From an uncultured Methanobrevibacter sp. (GTDB lineage Archaea > Methanobacteriota > Methanobacteria > Methanobacteriales > Methanobacteriaceae), in contig OMVY01000002.1 in assembly GCA_900314635.1 (NCBI GenBank), positions 61,881 through 125,880 on the forward strand: a stretch of 64,000 nt of DNA, read 5' to 3'. Shown piece by piece: positions 17,745-26,722 of this stretch; the first letter of the stretch is position 1; the number at the start of each line of letters is the position of its first letter. The notes beneath the pieces were generated by a model. The model searched no databases. It saw only the letters and a program-made list of their open reading frames with translations, and was not told the origin of the DNA. The position numbers and the translations under genes are program-made.

Positions 17745-18464
17745 GTGCTTGCACCAATGGCAGGAATTACAAATGCGGAATTTGCAATGAAGCTGATACC
17801 CTACGGCTTTGATACTGTAACCATCGGAGGATACAATTTGGACGCTCCATCCATCGAAGCATGCGCTAAGATTATTGAAAGAGGTAGAAAAGAATTCAAT
17901 TATCCTCAAGACAAGGTAATAGGCCAGATAGAGCATGAAACAAAAACAATCAAAGAAAACTTTAAAGTCTGTGTAAGTGCTAATTTAAGGTCCACAGCCC
18001 CGGGCCCAGTAATAGAAGCAAGCCGAATTAGAGATCTGGATATTGTCGAGATAAACTGCCATTGCAGGCAGGAAGAGCTGACCCAAGTCGGATGCGGCCA
18101 GGCCATGCTTTTAAGAGATGATCTGGAGGATTACATCAGGGAAGTTGTGAAAAATGCAGATTCGATGGTATCCCTCAAGATGAGAGCCAATGTGGAAGGA
18201 GTGGACAATCTTGAAATAGCTAAAATCGCAGAAGATGCAAAAGTTGACTACCTCCATGTAGATGCCATGAAAAAAGGAGTATTTGATGCGGATTTCGACT
18301 TAATCAGACAATTAGCGGATGAAACTAATCTTTTCATAATTGGAAACAATTCAGTGAACTCAAGAGAACAAGCTCAAAAAATGCTTGATAGTGGAGCAAA
18401 AGGATTCTCAATAGCAAGAGCTGCAATAAAGGGAAAACTGGATTTTGACATCAGCGACTTATAA
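17745..18464 (+). CDS. MJ0144-type TIM-barrel protein related to tRNA-dihydrouridine synthases
   Basis: 239 residues. The start VLAPMAGITNAEFAMKLIPY is the first strand and FMN-site loop of the dihydrouridine synthase fold; IGNNSVNSREQAQKMLDSGA and KGFSIARAAIKG near the C-terminus fit the phosphate-binding end of the barrel. The C-terminal tRNA-binding domain of true Dus enzymes is missing. The only standard start in frame is the GTG at 17745, placed directly on strand one; the frame is open upstream to 17712 (RVNIKVLAPMAG), so a rarer start such as ATT at 17739 is possible. Substrate unknown; the gch3 neighbour hints at cofactor metabolism. Confidence 0.8.
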   Translation: MLAPMAGITNAEFAMKLIPYGFDTVTIGGYNLDAPSIEACAKIIERGRKEFNYPQDKVIGQIEHETKTIKENFKVCVSANLRSTAPGPVIEASRIRDLDIVEINCHCRQEELTQVGCGQAMLLRDDLEDYIREVVKNADSMVSLKMRANVEGVDNLEIAKIAEDAKVDYLHVDAMKKGVFDADFDLIRQLADETNLFIIGNNSVNSREQAQKMLDSGAKGFSIARAAIKGKLDFDISDL

Positions 18465-18805
18465 CAATTTTTGATAGAGAGAAAAATTATTGAAGAAATC
18501 CATAATAAAATATCAGTTTTAATTAAAAAAAATAACCCCTTAAACTAATTAAAACTAATTATTTTTATTTATTTAATCAATATGGAAATTTATAATTATT
18601 TATTACTTAAAAAAATACATTATAATCTTTTTTTATTAAATTAAAACTTACAAAATACTTATTTTATTATAAATGAAAGATAAAATTTATATAATATGTT
18701 ATGAATATATATTCATAATATGTGAAATTGATTTAAAATTCTTTTTTTAAATTCAAAATTTGAATTAATTCACTATTATATTTCAACAGCCCAAGGAGTA
18801 TAGAT
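18465..18805. promoter_or_regulatory. Gap with an 18-bp perfect palindrome upstream of a UPF0251 regulator
   Basis: TATGAATATATATTCATA at 18700-18717 is a perfect palindrome 89 bases before the ATG of the helix-turn-helix protein at 18806. The position fits an operator or promoter element for autoregulation. The rest of the gap is A/T-rich with no coding frame above 20 codons. Confidence 0.45.
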
Positions 18806-19486
18806 ATGGTCAGGCCCAAAGTACAAAGAAGAATTGTAAAAGAGCCGGAGCATAACTGCCTTAAACATGGCAAGATTGAAATTGAAGGACACAGCGAAAA
18901 CATTGAAATGAATCTTGATGAATTTGAGGCTATACGCCTTGGCGATTATCACAATATCAAGCAAAAGGAAGCGGCGGAGCTGATGGGCATTTCCCAGCCA
19001 ACATTCCATAGGATCTTGAATTCCGCACGAAAGAAAACTGCAATCTCTTTAATTGAAGGACGCCAAATCGAGATAAACAACTTGAATTTCAATGTAGAGG
19101 GAAATTCCTACAAATGTGGTTCCTGCGGATTTGAATGGCAGAATCCAGACAAGAACTATGAAGAATGCCCCAATTGCAGATCAAAATCAATTCAAGTAAT
19201 TGAAAACGGCAAGTCCGAAGACCCTGCCACATATTCAAACAGCAAGATAAGCGATGCTCCATTGAATATGCGCAAATCATTCGGAGGGTCTGGAAGTGGC
19301 AAAGGTCCTTCAAAGTCATGCATTTGTCGAAAATGCGGTTATCAGGCTCCTAAAATCAGGGGCTTCCCATGCAGGAACTTGAAATGTCCAAATTGTGGAA
19401 CCCCATTAAGTGGATCAAAAAAACTAGCCCAAGAGCTCAACACAAGCGAGGATGAATTGCTAAATTCTAAAAAAAGCGAAAAATAA
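18806..19486 (+). CDS. UPF0251 (DUF134) helix-turn-helix protein with zinc ribbons
   Basis: 226 residues. N-terminal region MVRPKVQRRI, then MNLDEFEAIRLGDY, then a helix-turn-helix at about 53-80 (QKEAAELMGISQPTFHRILN) is the pattern of the UPF0251/DUF134 family of predicted DNA-binding proteins. Two zinc ribbons follow: CGSCGFEWQNPD with ECPNC near 103-125, and CRKCGYQ with CPNCGTPL near 176-200. The C-terminal ribbons are an addition to the minimal family. AAGGAG lies eight bases before the ATG. Likely a transcription regulator; target unknown. Confidence 0.83.
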   Translation: MVRPKVQRRIVKEPEHNCLKHGKIEIEGHSENIEMNLDEFEAIRLGDYHNIKQKEAAELMGISQPTFHRILNSARKKTAISLIEGRQIEINNLNFNVEGNSYKCGSCGFEWQNPDKNYEECPNCRSKSIQVIENGKSEDPATYSNSKISDAPLNMRKSFGGSGSGKGPSKSCICRKCGYQAPKIRGFPCRNLKCPNCGTPLSGSKKLAQELNTSEDELLNSKKSEK

Positions 19487-19488
19487 AA

Positions 19489-19550
19489 CTAAAAGTTTTA
19501 AATTTGAATAATCAAAAAATAAAAAACTAAAAGTTTTAAATATTAAGTAA
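19489..19550. repeat. Imperfect direct repeat at the 3' end of the UPF0251 gene
   Basis: AAACTAAAAGTTTTAAAT occurs just after the stop (from about 19487) and again from about 19524, a spacing near 37 bases. Each copy contains the small palindrome AAACTAAAAGTTTT in part. It is one of many such short duplications at gene ends in this window. Confidence 0.5.
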
Positions 19551-19725
19551 TATCAAAAAAGCAAAAATGATGAAAAAATTAGAATCAAGAAATTCAAAAA
19601 ACAAATAAATAACATAGTTTTATTAATAATATTATAAAAATATATAAACATATTTTATTAATATATAAATAATTAAGATTTGATGATGATTATTATAAAT
19701 CAACTAACTGGATTAGGTGGACATA

Positions 19726-21336
19726 ATGTCTTTTATTACATTAAAAAATATTAATAAATCATTTAACGGAGAACCTGTTTTAAAAAATATTAATTTGGAG
19801 TTAAATGAAGGTTCTACATTAGGTATTTTAGGTAGAAGTGGTAGTGGAAAGTCTGTTTTGATAAACATGCTCAGAGGTATCAAAGAATATGCTCCCGATA
19901 GCGGAGAGGTAATCTTCAACATTGCCATGTGCGAAAACAAGGACTGTCTGCATGTGGAAACCCCTTCAAAAGCAGGTGAAAAATGTCCTGAATGCGGCCA
20001 TGAAATGAAAGCACGCGAAATCGAATTCTGGACTGCCGGAAGATTGGAGAAAGCTGCTATAAGAAGAAGAATCTCCATCATGCTTCAGAGAAACTTTGCA
20101 TTATACGATGAGGATACTGTTATCGACAACGTTTTAAAAGCCATGGGCGATGAAGGCAGATACGAAGAGGAAAACATCTACAAGGCTATCGAATTACTGG
20201 ACATGGTTCAGATGAGCCACAGGGTCACCCACATCGCACGTGACTTAAGTGGAGGAGAAAAACAGAGAGTTGTTCTTGCTAGACAGCTTGCAAAAGAGCC
20301 TGCTTTATTCCTGGCAGACGAACCTACAGGTACCCTTGATCCTCAAACAGCTGAAAAGCTTCACGCCACATTGGATGAAAGCGTTAAGGATAAAGGAATC
20401 ACAATGGTAATCACTTCCCACTGGCCTGAAATCATGGAAGACCTGGCAGATTATGTAATCTGGCTGGATGATGGTGAAATCTACAAAGAAGGTAATCCTA
20501 AGGAGATAGTAGATAAATTCCTTGAAACCGTTCCTCTTGCAGACCAGGTTGAAAGACATGAGCATAACGAAGAAGAAATTAAGATTGAAAACATTAAAAA
20601 GCATTATTACTCCATTGAAAGAGGAGTTGTAAAAGCTGTTGATGATGTAAGCATAACAATAAACAAAGGGGAAATATACGGAATAGTCGGCCTTTCAGGT
20701 TCTGGAAAAACAACCCTGACAAGAATGATGATTGGATTAACCGAGCCGAGCAGCGGAGAACTAAACATCAAGCTGGGTGATGATTGGATTGACATGAAAA
20801 AGGCAGGACCTTTAAACAGGGGACGCATAACTCCATATCTGGGTCTGCTTCACCAGGAATATTCATTATACCCTCACAGAGATGTTTTAGGCAACTTGAC
20901 TGATGCTATCAGTTTAAATCTCCCTGCGGAATTTGCTAAAATAAAAGCAGCTCATATCCTTGAAACAGTAGGATTTGAAAAGGAGAAGACCATGGGCATG
21001 TTAAACAAATGGCCTGATGAGTTAAGTGGAGGAGAACAGCACAGAGTAGCTCTTGCACAGGTTCTTATAAAAGAGCCTAACATAGTCATCCTTGACGAGC
21101 CTACCGGTACCATGGACCCTGTTACAAGAATCATAGTTACCAACTCCATTTTAAAGGCAAGAGACGAGCTGGACCAAACTTTCGTAATCGTTTCACACGA
21201 TATGGACTTCGTTCTTGATGTCTGTGACAAGGCAGCCCTCATGAGAAATGGAAAGCTCCTTAAAGTAGGAACCCCACAGGAAATCGTTTCCGAACTTACA
21301 GGTGAGGAAAAAGAAGACATGATTAGAGATCACTAA
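19726..21336 (+). CDS. atwA: Methyl-coenzyme M reductase activation component A2 (twin ABC ATPase)
   Basis: 536 residues. Two ABC ATPase domains are present. The first has Walker A GRSGSGKS, signature LSGGEKQRV and Walker [11 protein letters not shown]; the second has [17 protein letters not shown] and IVILDEPTG. Between Walker A and signature of domain one is a zinc-ribbon insertion (CENKDC, then CPECGHEM), typical of AtwA. There are no membrane segments, so it is not a transporter; AtwA uses ATP to help reductively activate Mcr in the cytoplasm. AGGTGG five bases before ATG 19726 decides the start over the GTG at 19717. Confidence 0.93.
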   Translation: MSFITLKNINKSFNGEPVLKNINLELNEGSTLGILGRSGSGKSVLINMLRGIKEYAPDSGEVIFNIAMCENKDCLHVETPSKAGEKCPECGHEMKAREIEFWTAGRLEKAAIRRRISIMLQRNFALYDEDTVIDNVLKAMGDEGRYEEENIYKAIELLDMVQMSHRVTHIARDLSGGEKQRVVLARQLAKEPALFLADEPTGTLDPQTAEKLHATLDESVKDKGITMVITSHWPEIMEDLADYVIWLDDGEIYKEGNPKEIVDKFLETVPLADQVERHEHNEEEIKIENIKKHYYSIERGVVKAVDDVSITINKGEIYGIVGLSGSGKTTLTRMMIGLTEPSSGELNIKLGDDWIDMKKAGPLNRGRITPYLGLLHQEYSLYPHRDVLGNLTDAISLNLPAEFAKIKAAHILETVGFEKEKTMGMLNKWPDELSGGEQHRVALAQVLIKEPNIVILDEPTGTMDPVTRIIVTNSILKARDELDQTFVIVSHDMDFVLDVCDKAALMRNGKLLKVGTPQEIVSELTGEEKEDMIRDH

Positions 21337-21344
21337 ATCCCACT

Positions 21345-21371
21345 TTTTAAATCGCCTTCGGCGATTTAAAA
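21345..21371 (+). terminator. 12-bp stem-loop after atwA
   Basis: TTTTAAATCGCC at 21345-21356 pairs perfectly with GGCGATTTAAAA at 21360-21371 across a TTC loop, eight bases after the atwA stop. A short U-run (GTTTTTA) follows at about 21383. Confidence 0.65.
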
Positions 21372-21801
21372 CCTGGACTAAAAGTTTTTAAAAAAATGTG
21401 ATTTTGAAAATAAAGAAAAAATATTTCTTTAAACTAAAAAATTATTGTAATTTCAAATTTAAACACAAGTTAAATCATTTGATTTAACTTATTTACTTAT
21501 TCTATTTTTTAAATTATTTTTGAGACTTTTTTTACTTTTAATTATTACTAATTTATAAATTAATTAATTAAAATTATTATTTTTTAAAAATAGAATAGCA
21601 ATAGATTTTTTTAAATCTATAAAAATCTTAAAAATAGTATAATTGAAAAGCAATAATTTTATTAATAGAAAAAATCTAACTTAATATATTATATAACTAT
21701 AAAGAATTAGGGCAGAAAAATAATAAAAAAATTCTTTTTTAATGCTCGAATTCTTTAAAAAAATAAAATTTATCAGATTATTTAAGAAATGGAGATTAAT
21801 A
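21372..21801. promoter_or_regulatory. Gap with two further inverted repeats ahead of marker 9
   Basis: AAGTTAAATCA/TGATTTAACTT at 21467-21490 is an 11-bp perfect inverted repeat with a 2-base centre. ATAGATTT/AAATCTAT at 21601-21620 is another, with a 4-base centre. T-runs lie between them (about 21505-21545). They may be back-up terminators for atwA or operators for the marker 9 gene. No coding frame is supported. Confidence 0.45.
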
Positions 21802-22293
21802 ATGGCATGGGATAATGCACCGTCACATATTTGTAGAGGAGGAGACCCAAGAGGTCTTGCATTTTGCTGTCCTCCTGTAAAACCTTGTCCTGTTATGAAC
21901 ACATTAAGGGAAATAGGATTAAGTCCTCAGGAATTTTTCGACATCAAACAGGAATTTGCTAATGAAACTAAACTTGGAGAAGGAGCACACACTTGTTTTG
22001 GATCACTGGTATGGTGTTGCAAGCCATCCAAACCTTGTCCTTTAAGAGATATGACTTTAAATCAGATTGGATTAAGCGTTGATGAATATTTGACACTTAA
22101 AAAGCAATTGTCTGAGAGAATACTTGCAGCTGCTCAAAAATCCACAGTGGAGCCTAACAGGGAAGCAATACTTGCTCTTTCCGCAACATTTGATATCAGC
22201 GAAGAAAATGCGGCACAAGTTCTTGCAGACTGCAACAATGATTTAAGACTTGCTGTTAAAACCATAAAGCTTAATGAACTCAAAGGGCAATAA
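21802..22293 (+). CDS. Methanogenesis marker 9 protein
   Basis: 163 residues from ATG 21802 (MAWDNAPSHICRGGDPRG), set by GGAG seven bases upstream; the frame extends 20 codons further without a ribosome site. Cys-rich motifs AFCCPPVKPCPV near 24 and VWCCKPSKPCP near 74 suggest bound metal or iron-sulfur clusters and fit the marker 9 family, a protein found only in methanogens as I recall it. The last 45 residues (ISEENAAQVLADCNNDLRLA) look like a small UBA-type helical domain. The biochemical role is unknown; the neighbour atwA suggests Mcr or coenzyme work. Confidence 0.85.
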   Translation: MAWDNAPSHICRGGDPRGLAFCCPPVKPCPVMNTLREIGLSPQEFFDIKQEFANETKLGEGAHTCFGSLVWCCKPSKPCPLRDMTLNQIGLSVDEYLTLKKQLSERILAAAQKSTVEPNREAILALSATFDISEENAAQVLADCNNDLRLAVKTIKLNELKGQ

Positions 22294-22323
22294 GATTATT
22301 TTTAATTATTAACGAGGAATTAT

Positions 22324-22944
22324 ATGGGAGTGACTCCGCTTTATCTGGAAGTTGAAGATAAAAACGTCTTTATTCTAGGAACTGGAGAAGTAGCTACAAG
22401 AAGAGCCAACCGTTTTCTTGACAAGGGAGCAAATGTTGTTTTAGTCGGAGAAAACATCAATAGCGAACTTCTGGAAAAGGGAGCCATACTCAAGCCATCT
22501 CAAAACCTTGAAGCACTTGTTGAATGGAGCGATTTTGTAATTCTCGCAAGCGGAGATAGGGAATTGTCAGATTACATTGCTTCAATTAGCCAGAACAAAC
22601 TGTTAAACAGGGCGGACGAGCCTGATAGTGGAAATCTGATAGTGCCTACAAGCTTTTTAATTGGGGACATAGAATTTTCCATTTATACAAACGGCAAAAG
22701 CCCCCTCATGGCAAAGGAGCTTCGAAAAAGAATTCAAGCCACAATAAGAAAAGAAGACATTCTGGAAATAGAGCTTCAGGATTATACAAGAACCATATTG
22801 AAAGAGAGAATTGAAAATCAAAAGGATAGAAAGGAAATTCTCTACCAGACATTGAATAATCCTAAAATACAAGAGCTTTTGAAAAATGACAAATTAGAGG
22901 ATGCGAAAAAGCTTGTTTGTGAAATGCTTGATAAAAATATATAA
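22324..22944 (+). CDS. Precorrin-2 dehydrogenase (siroheme synthase N-terminal type)
   Basis: 206 residues. A Rossmann motif NVFILGTGEVATRRANRFLD begins near residue 14, and PTSFLIGDIEFSIYTNGKSP near 109 is the conserved CysG/Met8 block. It oxidises precorrin-2 to sirohydrochlorin with NAD and may also insert a metal; sirohydrochlorin feeds siroheme, cobamides and F430. GAGG lies six bases before the ATG, 30 bases after the marker 9 gene. hemA follows after 188 bases, so this is a tetrapyrrole group. Confidence 0.9.
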   Translation: MGVTPLYLEVEDKNVFILGTGEVATRRANRFLDKGANVVLVGENINSELLEKGAILKPSQNLEALVEWSDFVILASGDRELSDYIASISQNKLLNRADEPDSGNLIVPTSFLIGDIEFSIYTNGKSPLMAKELRKRIQATIRKEDILEIELQDYTRTILKERIENQKDRKEILYQTLNNPKIQELLKNDKLEDAKKLVCEMLDKNI

Positions 22945-23132
22945 AAGCCCTTTTTTAAATTGATTATGAACCTGTTTTAACTAACTATTTTGACTAATAA
23001 ATAAAAATGAGTTTTATAATAATAAAATAATGATATTCACTAATAAAATGATTTTACTAATAAAATAATGATTTTTACTTAATTATACAAATTCACATTT
23101 ACAAAATTATAAAAATTATTCGGGGAGAAATA

Positions 23133-24341
23133 ATGATAATAAATATTCGCATTGACCATAAAATGGCAGATATTGAAACAATGGAAACAGTTTCAAAGGA
23201 TTTGAAAGAACTGTTTCTGAATTTGAAAAAAGCATTCGACATCAAGGAATATGTGGAAATCAACACCTGCAACAGATACGAATACTTTATCAATGCGGAT
23301 ATAGAGACTTACGACAACCCCCTCCTCGACCACAAAAACAAAAACATCCAAATCCAGTACGATGATGATGCCATCATCCACCTATTTAGAATGACTTCAG
23401 GTATTGAATCCATGATAATCGGTGAAGACCAGATTCTCGGCCAGGTAAAGGATGCAAAATTAAAAAGCGAAAAAGAGGAACATCTAGGAGCTATTTTAAA
23501 TACTCTTTTTACAAAAGCCATTCATGTTGGACAGGTTGTCAGAAACAAGACAAAAATCAATCAGGGCTCAATTTCAATAGGTTCTGCAGCAGTAGACCTT
23601 GCTGAAGAATACTTCGGAACCCTTCATGACAAATGCGTGCTTGTGCTTGGAGCAGGCAAAATGGGAACATTGGTTGCCAAGGCTTTGGCTGAAAAGAACT
23701 TGAAAGCTATTTTTGTTGCAAACAGAACTTATTACAAGGCATCAAGACTTGCAAAGGAACTGGGCGGAGAAGCTATTCTAATAGATGACATTAAAGATAA
23801 ACTAATTCATGCAGATTTATTAATCAGCGCCACTGGTGCTCCGCACCCTATTTTTACTAAAGAAAAAATGGAGGACATCTTCAATGGAGGTCCAAGCAAG
23901 GATCTTGTGATTATTGATATTGCAAATCCAAGAGACATAACAGAAGATGTTGAAGAGCTTGGAATTAAACTCTGCAACATAGACGACCTCAGGACAATAG
24001 CTGATAAAAATAAGAAGCTTCGTGAGAAGGAAGTTAAGGAAGCGGAAATCATCATAGAAGAAGAGTTCTTTTTACTTAAAGAATCCTTTAATTTAATTGA
24101 AATAAATGAAATACTTGGCAGTTTAAGGAAGTCTATGGAAGAAATAAGAGTAAGAGAATATCATAAAGCAATAAGCAAACTGGATGATGTAGATAAGAAG
24201 ACTAAAAAAACAATAAATGGCATGACAAAGTCTATTGTAAACAAAATATTCTATGACATCTCAGAAAATGTAAGAAATGCAAGCATTGAAAATGAAGATG
24301 ACATCCTTGAATTCTGCGAAGCTGTTTTAAAAAGAGAATAA
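23133..24341 (+). CDS. hemA: Glutamyl-tRNA reductase
   Basis: 402 residues. The catalytic Cys46 lies in VEINTCNRYEYF, the glutamate-recognition block is GIESMIIGEDQILGQVK near 90, and the NADPH Rossmann motif is VLVLGAGKMGTLVAKALA near 168. A C-terminal helical dimer domain completes the family layout. It makes glutamate-1-semialdehyde from glutamyl-tRNA, the first step to all tetrapyrroles including F430. GGGGAG six bases before the ATG supports the start. Its last codons are copied again at 24401-24420. Confidence 0.95.
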   Translation: MIINIRIDHKMADIETMETVSKDLKELFLNLKKAFDIKEYVEINTCNRYEYFINADIETYDNPLLDHKNKNIQIQYDDDAIIHLFRMTSGIESMIIGEDQILGQVKDAKLKSEKEEHLGAILNTLFTKAIHVGQVVRNKTKINQGSISIGSAAVDLAEEYFGTLHDKCVLVLGAGKMGTLVAKALAEKNLKAIFVANRTYYKASRLAKELGGEAILIDDIKDKLIHADLLISATGAPHPIFTKEKMEDIFNGGPSKDLVIIDIANPRDITEDVEELGIKLCNIDDLRTIADKNKKLREKEVKEAEIIIEEEFFLLKESFNLIEINEILGSLRKSMEEIRVREYHKAISKLDDVDKKTKKTINGMTKSIVNKIFYDISENVRNASIENEDDILEFCEAVLKRE

Positions 24342-24420
24342 AATGCAAGAAGATATCATTGATCCTAAAAGCTATTAAAAAAAGGACAATCTTATAAAAC
24401 AGTTTTAAAAAGAATAAAAT
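24321..24420. repeat. hemA 3' end duplicated downstream
   Basis: GCTGTTTTAAAAAGAGAATA plus AAAT at 24321-24344, which covers the last hemA codons and stop, recurs as AGTTTTAAAAAGAATAAAAT at 24401-24420. The two differ by a 2-base deletion and one leading base. Confidence 0.5.
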
Positions 24421-24461
24421 TAAAAAATTTAAGACACTATTTTTAATTATAACAGCCAATA

Positions 24462-25589
24462 TTACTCAAACATGCCTTTCACTTCGTCTTTTTTGACCTT
24501 AGTGACTTTCAATGCAAAGTCTATGTCTTCCATGGTCACAGTGTCATGGTCATTAATTATTGCATTGTGCAGAGCATTCTTAAGGATTTTATCCTTGATG
24601 TCCCTGCCGGACATTCTTTTTGTAAGCTTGACTATTTTTTCAACATTCAAATCGTATTCCATAGGGAAGGTAGCCAGATTAAGCTCTATGATTTTCTTTC
24701 GCTCATCATCATTCGGCAGCTTGAATTCTATTTCCTCTTCGAAGCGACTTCTAATCGCATAGTCGATTGAAGAAGGATTATTTGTAGCTGCAATAGTTAC
24801 AACTCCCTTGTTTTCTTGAATACCATCCATCTCTGTTAAAAGAGCATTTACAACCTCTGCCACATCTCCACGTAATGATTGAAAAGACCTGTGAAGTGCA
24901 ATCGCATCGATTTCATCTATGAAAATCAGTGCAGGTGCATTATGGCGAGCCATTTCAAACAATTCCTGTATTCTGCTTGCTCCATCTCCAACATGATCCC
25001 CAATCAGGCTGGTTGCCTTGACTAAAAAGAGCTTGACATCCAGCTCATTGGACAAAGCCTTTGCAAGCATGGTTTTTCCAGTTCCTGGAAGACCATAGAA
25101 CAAAACATTCTTTGGAGCCCATGGACCAAAGCTGTCAGGGTTTTTAAGATATTTTGCAATGAGCTTTGTTTTCTTTTTGGCATTCACTTGGCCGATTACA
25201 TCATCCATATGGATATCGCTGATGACAGACTTAGCCTGCTCCTTTTTTTCATCTTCCACAGCAGTTGTAACGATAGCTGTGTTTTCTGTGATGATTGAGT
25301 TGTTCGGATAAACAGCTACAACTCTGAATGCATAGTCTGGAAGAATCTTCTGATCAAATAAGTAAGAGCCTATTTCAACAACGGATCCAACCCATTGCTC
25401 CTTTGCATACTGTTCAAAAAGATATTTGTCAGATATTTCTATATTAGGACTCTCAAGCATTCCGAAACTAAAAGGATAACCTGCAGTTTCAAGAACCAAA
25501 ACCTTGGCTTCGTTTTCTCGCTCGAAATTGTTGGATTTGATTGAAATATTAGACTTTTTAACTTCATGACTTTTATTATCAGATTTCAC
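24462..25589 (-). CDS. AAA+ ATPase with single ATPase domain (CDC48/proteasome-ATPase-like)
   Basis: 375 residues from GTG 25589. The N-terminal part (about 1-120) holds a beta-rich domain ([33 protein letters not shown]). The ATPase domain has Walker [15 protein letters not shown], Walker [12 protein letters not shown], sensor [15 protein letters not shown] and arginine-finger region [10 protein letters not shown], then an alpha lid. It resembles archaeal one-domain AAA proteins acting as unfoldases or remodellers; substrate unknown. The frame extends to a TTG at 25646 with no ribosome site, while GGAAGTG lies six bases before the GTG. A 10-bp inverted repeat at 25672-25693 sits just upstream. 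Confidence 0.8.
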   Translation of the reverse strand: MKSDNKSHEVKKSNISIKSNNFERENEAKVLVLETAGYPFSFGMLESPNIEISDKYLFEQYAKEQWVGSVVEIGSYLFDQKILPDYAFRVVAVYPNNSIITENTAIVTTAVEDEKKEQAKSVISDIHMDDVIGQVNAKKKTKLIAKYLKNPDSFGPWAPKNVLFYGLPGTGKTMLAKALSNELDVKLFLVKATSLIGDHVGDGASRIQELFEMARHNAPALIFIDEIDAIALHRSFQSLRGDVAEVVNALLTEMDGIQENKGVVTIAATNNPSSIDYAIRSRFEEEIEFKLPNDDERKKIIELNLATFPMEYDLNVEKIVKLTKRMSGRDIKDKILKNALHNAIINDHDTVTMEDIDFALKVTKVKKDEVKGMFE

Positions 25590-25671
25590 ATTCAGCACTT
25601 CCAGATAAATAAAATTAGATTTTAAAATTCTCGGAGTTTTTACCAAATTTTTAAATAATTATTTTTTTAAG

Positions 25672-25693
25672 TAAAGTAATATTTATTACTTTA
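25672..25693. promoter_or_regulatory. 10-bp inverted repeat upstream of the AAA+ gene
   Basis: TAAAGTAATA at 25672-25681 and TATTACTTTA at 25684-25693 are perfect arms around a TT centre. It lies about 83 bases before the favoured start of the minus-strand AAA+ gene and 30 bases after the end of the upstream gene, where a promoter or operator would be expected. Confidence 0.4.
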
Positions 25694-25722
25694 AAATATT
25701 TAAAGATATTGATAAAAGATTA

Positions 25723-26559
25723 TTAAATCAAACTGTCATACAATTGCTTCATTTTAAGGGCGTCCTGATCGAGCAACGGGGTTTCACAGATTATTGTGGC
25801 TTTCCAGCCGTTTTCTATCAAGTTCAGCAATAAATCCTTGATATGTGGGCCGTACTCATCGCTTTCATCTAGCGTATGGTGCTTTCTCTCACCGCCGTGT
25901 GCATATTCAATTGTAGTGAAATGACAGTGAAGCCTTTCAATATCCAGATTGTCCTCCAATTTGGAGAATATGCAGTTGTAATCCTCTTTCTTGTTCAATA
26001 TTCCTCGGCCTCTTGCATGAACATGAGCAAAATCGATTGTAGGCTCGAAATGGTCGAATGAAGCACACATTTCTATGATTTCATCCAAACTGCCAAGCTG
26101 GGAACGTTTGCCTGTAGTCTCAGGAGCAAATGTGAAGTTTTCAATTCCCTCCTCCTCGCAGCGTTCTAAAAGACGTGTGAATGCCTTCTTGGCAATATCC
26201 ATGCAAACTTCAGGCTTTCTGTTAGAATAGAATCCTGGATGGAACACCAGCCTGTATGCACCCATATATTCTCCAACTCTGGCACATTGCACCAGCCGTT
26301 CGATTGAGGCATCTATTTTTTCCTCTTCCTTGGAGCACATGTTTATGTAATAAGGCCCATGCATGGAAACCAGCACATCATTTCTTCGAGCTATATCCCG
26401 AAGAGTCAGAGAAGCTTCCTCTTTTATTCTAACTCCTCTGGTAGACTGATATTCAAAAGCATGTAAACCACGTTTCGCCAGATAATCAGGAGATTCAAAT
26501 GCTTTTCCCCTAAATTTAATAGGCTTGCCCGCCGGACCGAAAATAACTTTATCTTTCAT
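25723..26559 (-). CDS. Endonuclease IV-like TIM-barrel protein
   Basis: 278 residues from ATG 26559 (MKDKVIFGPAGKPIKF). Conserved metal-site blocks of the endonuclease IV/xylose isomerase-like fold are visible in order: SMHGPYYINM, LVFHPGFYSNR, FTFAPETTGKRSQLG, PTIDFAHVHARGRG and HCHFTTIEY, supplying His, Glu and Asp for the metal cluster. A role in abasic-site repair is likely but other activities of this fold cannot be excluded. The frame extends to a TTG at 26568 without better signals. The start region is tandemly duplicated. Confidence 0.85.
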   Translation of the reverse strand: MKDKVIFGPAGKPIKFRGKAFESPDYLAKRGLHAFEYQSTRGVRIKEEASLTLRDIARRNDVLVSMHGPYYINMCSKEEEKIDASIERLVQCARVGEYMGAYRLVFHPGFYSNRKPEVCMDIAKKAFTRLLERCEEEGIENFTFAPETTGKRSQLGSLDEIIEMCASFDHFEPTIDFAHVHARGRGILNKKEDYNCIFSKLEDNLDIERLHCHFTTIEYAHGGERKHHTLDESDEYGPHIKDLLLNLIENGWKATIICETPLLDQDALKMKQLYDSLI

Positions 26560-26600
26560 AAAAATCAACTAAAATAACCTTATCTTTATAAAAATCAACT
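26540..26600. repeat. 31-bp duplication of the start of the endonuclease IV-like gene
   Basis: The stretch 26540-26570, which covers the first seven codons, the ATG and the ribosome-site region, is repeated at 26571-26600 with three differences. The upstream copy has lost the ATG. Further A-rich sequence to 26720 follows and may serve as the U-rich terminator of the gap gene. Confidence 0.6.
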
Positions 26601-26722
26601 AAAACAATTACCTTTAAAAAAAAAATCAATGAAATAAACATGAAAAATAGAAAAAATAAAAATGGAAAAAATAAAAAAAGAATGAAAATAATTTTCTTGG
26701 CTGAAAAACCATGAAAATTAAT

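Noticed and set aside
19726..21336. Twin ABC protein taken as a transporter ATPase
   Set aside because: No permease gene is adjacent and the zinc-ribbon insertion in domain one fits AtwA.
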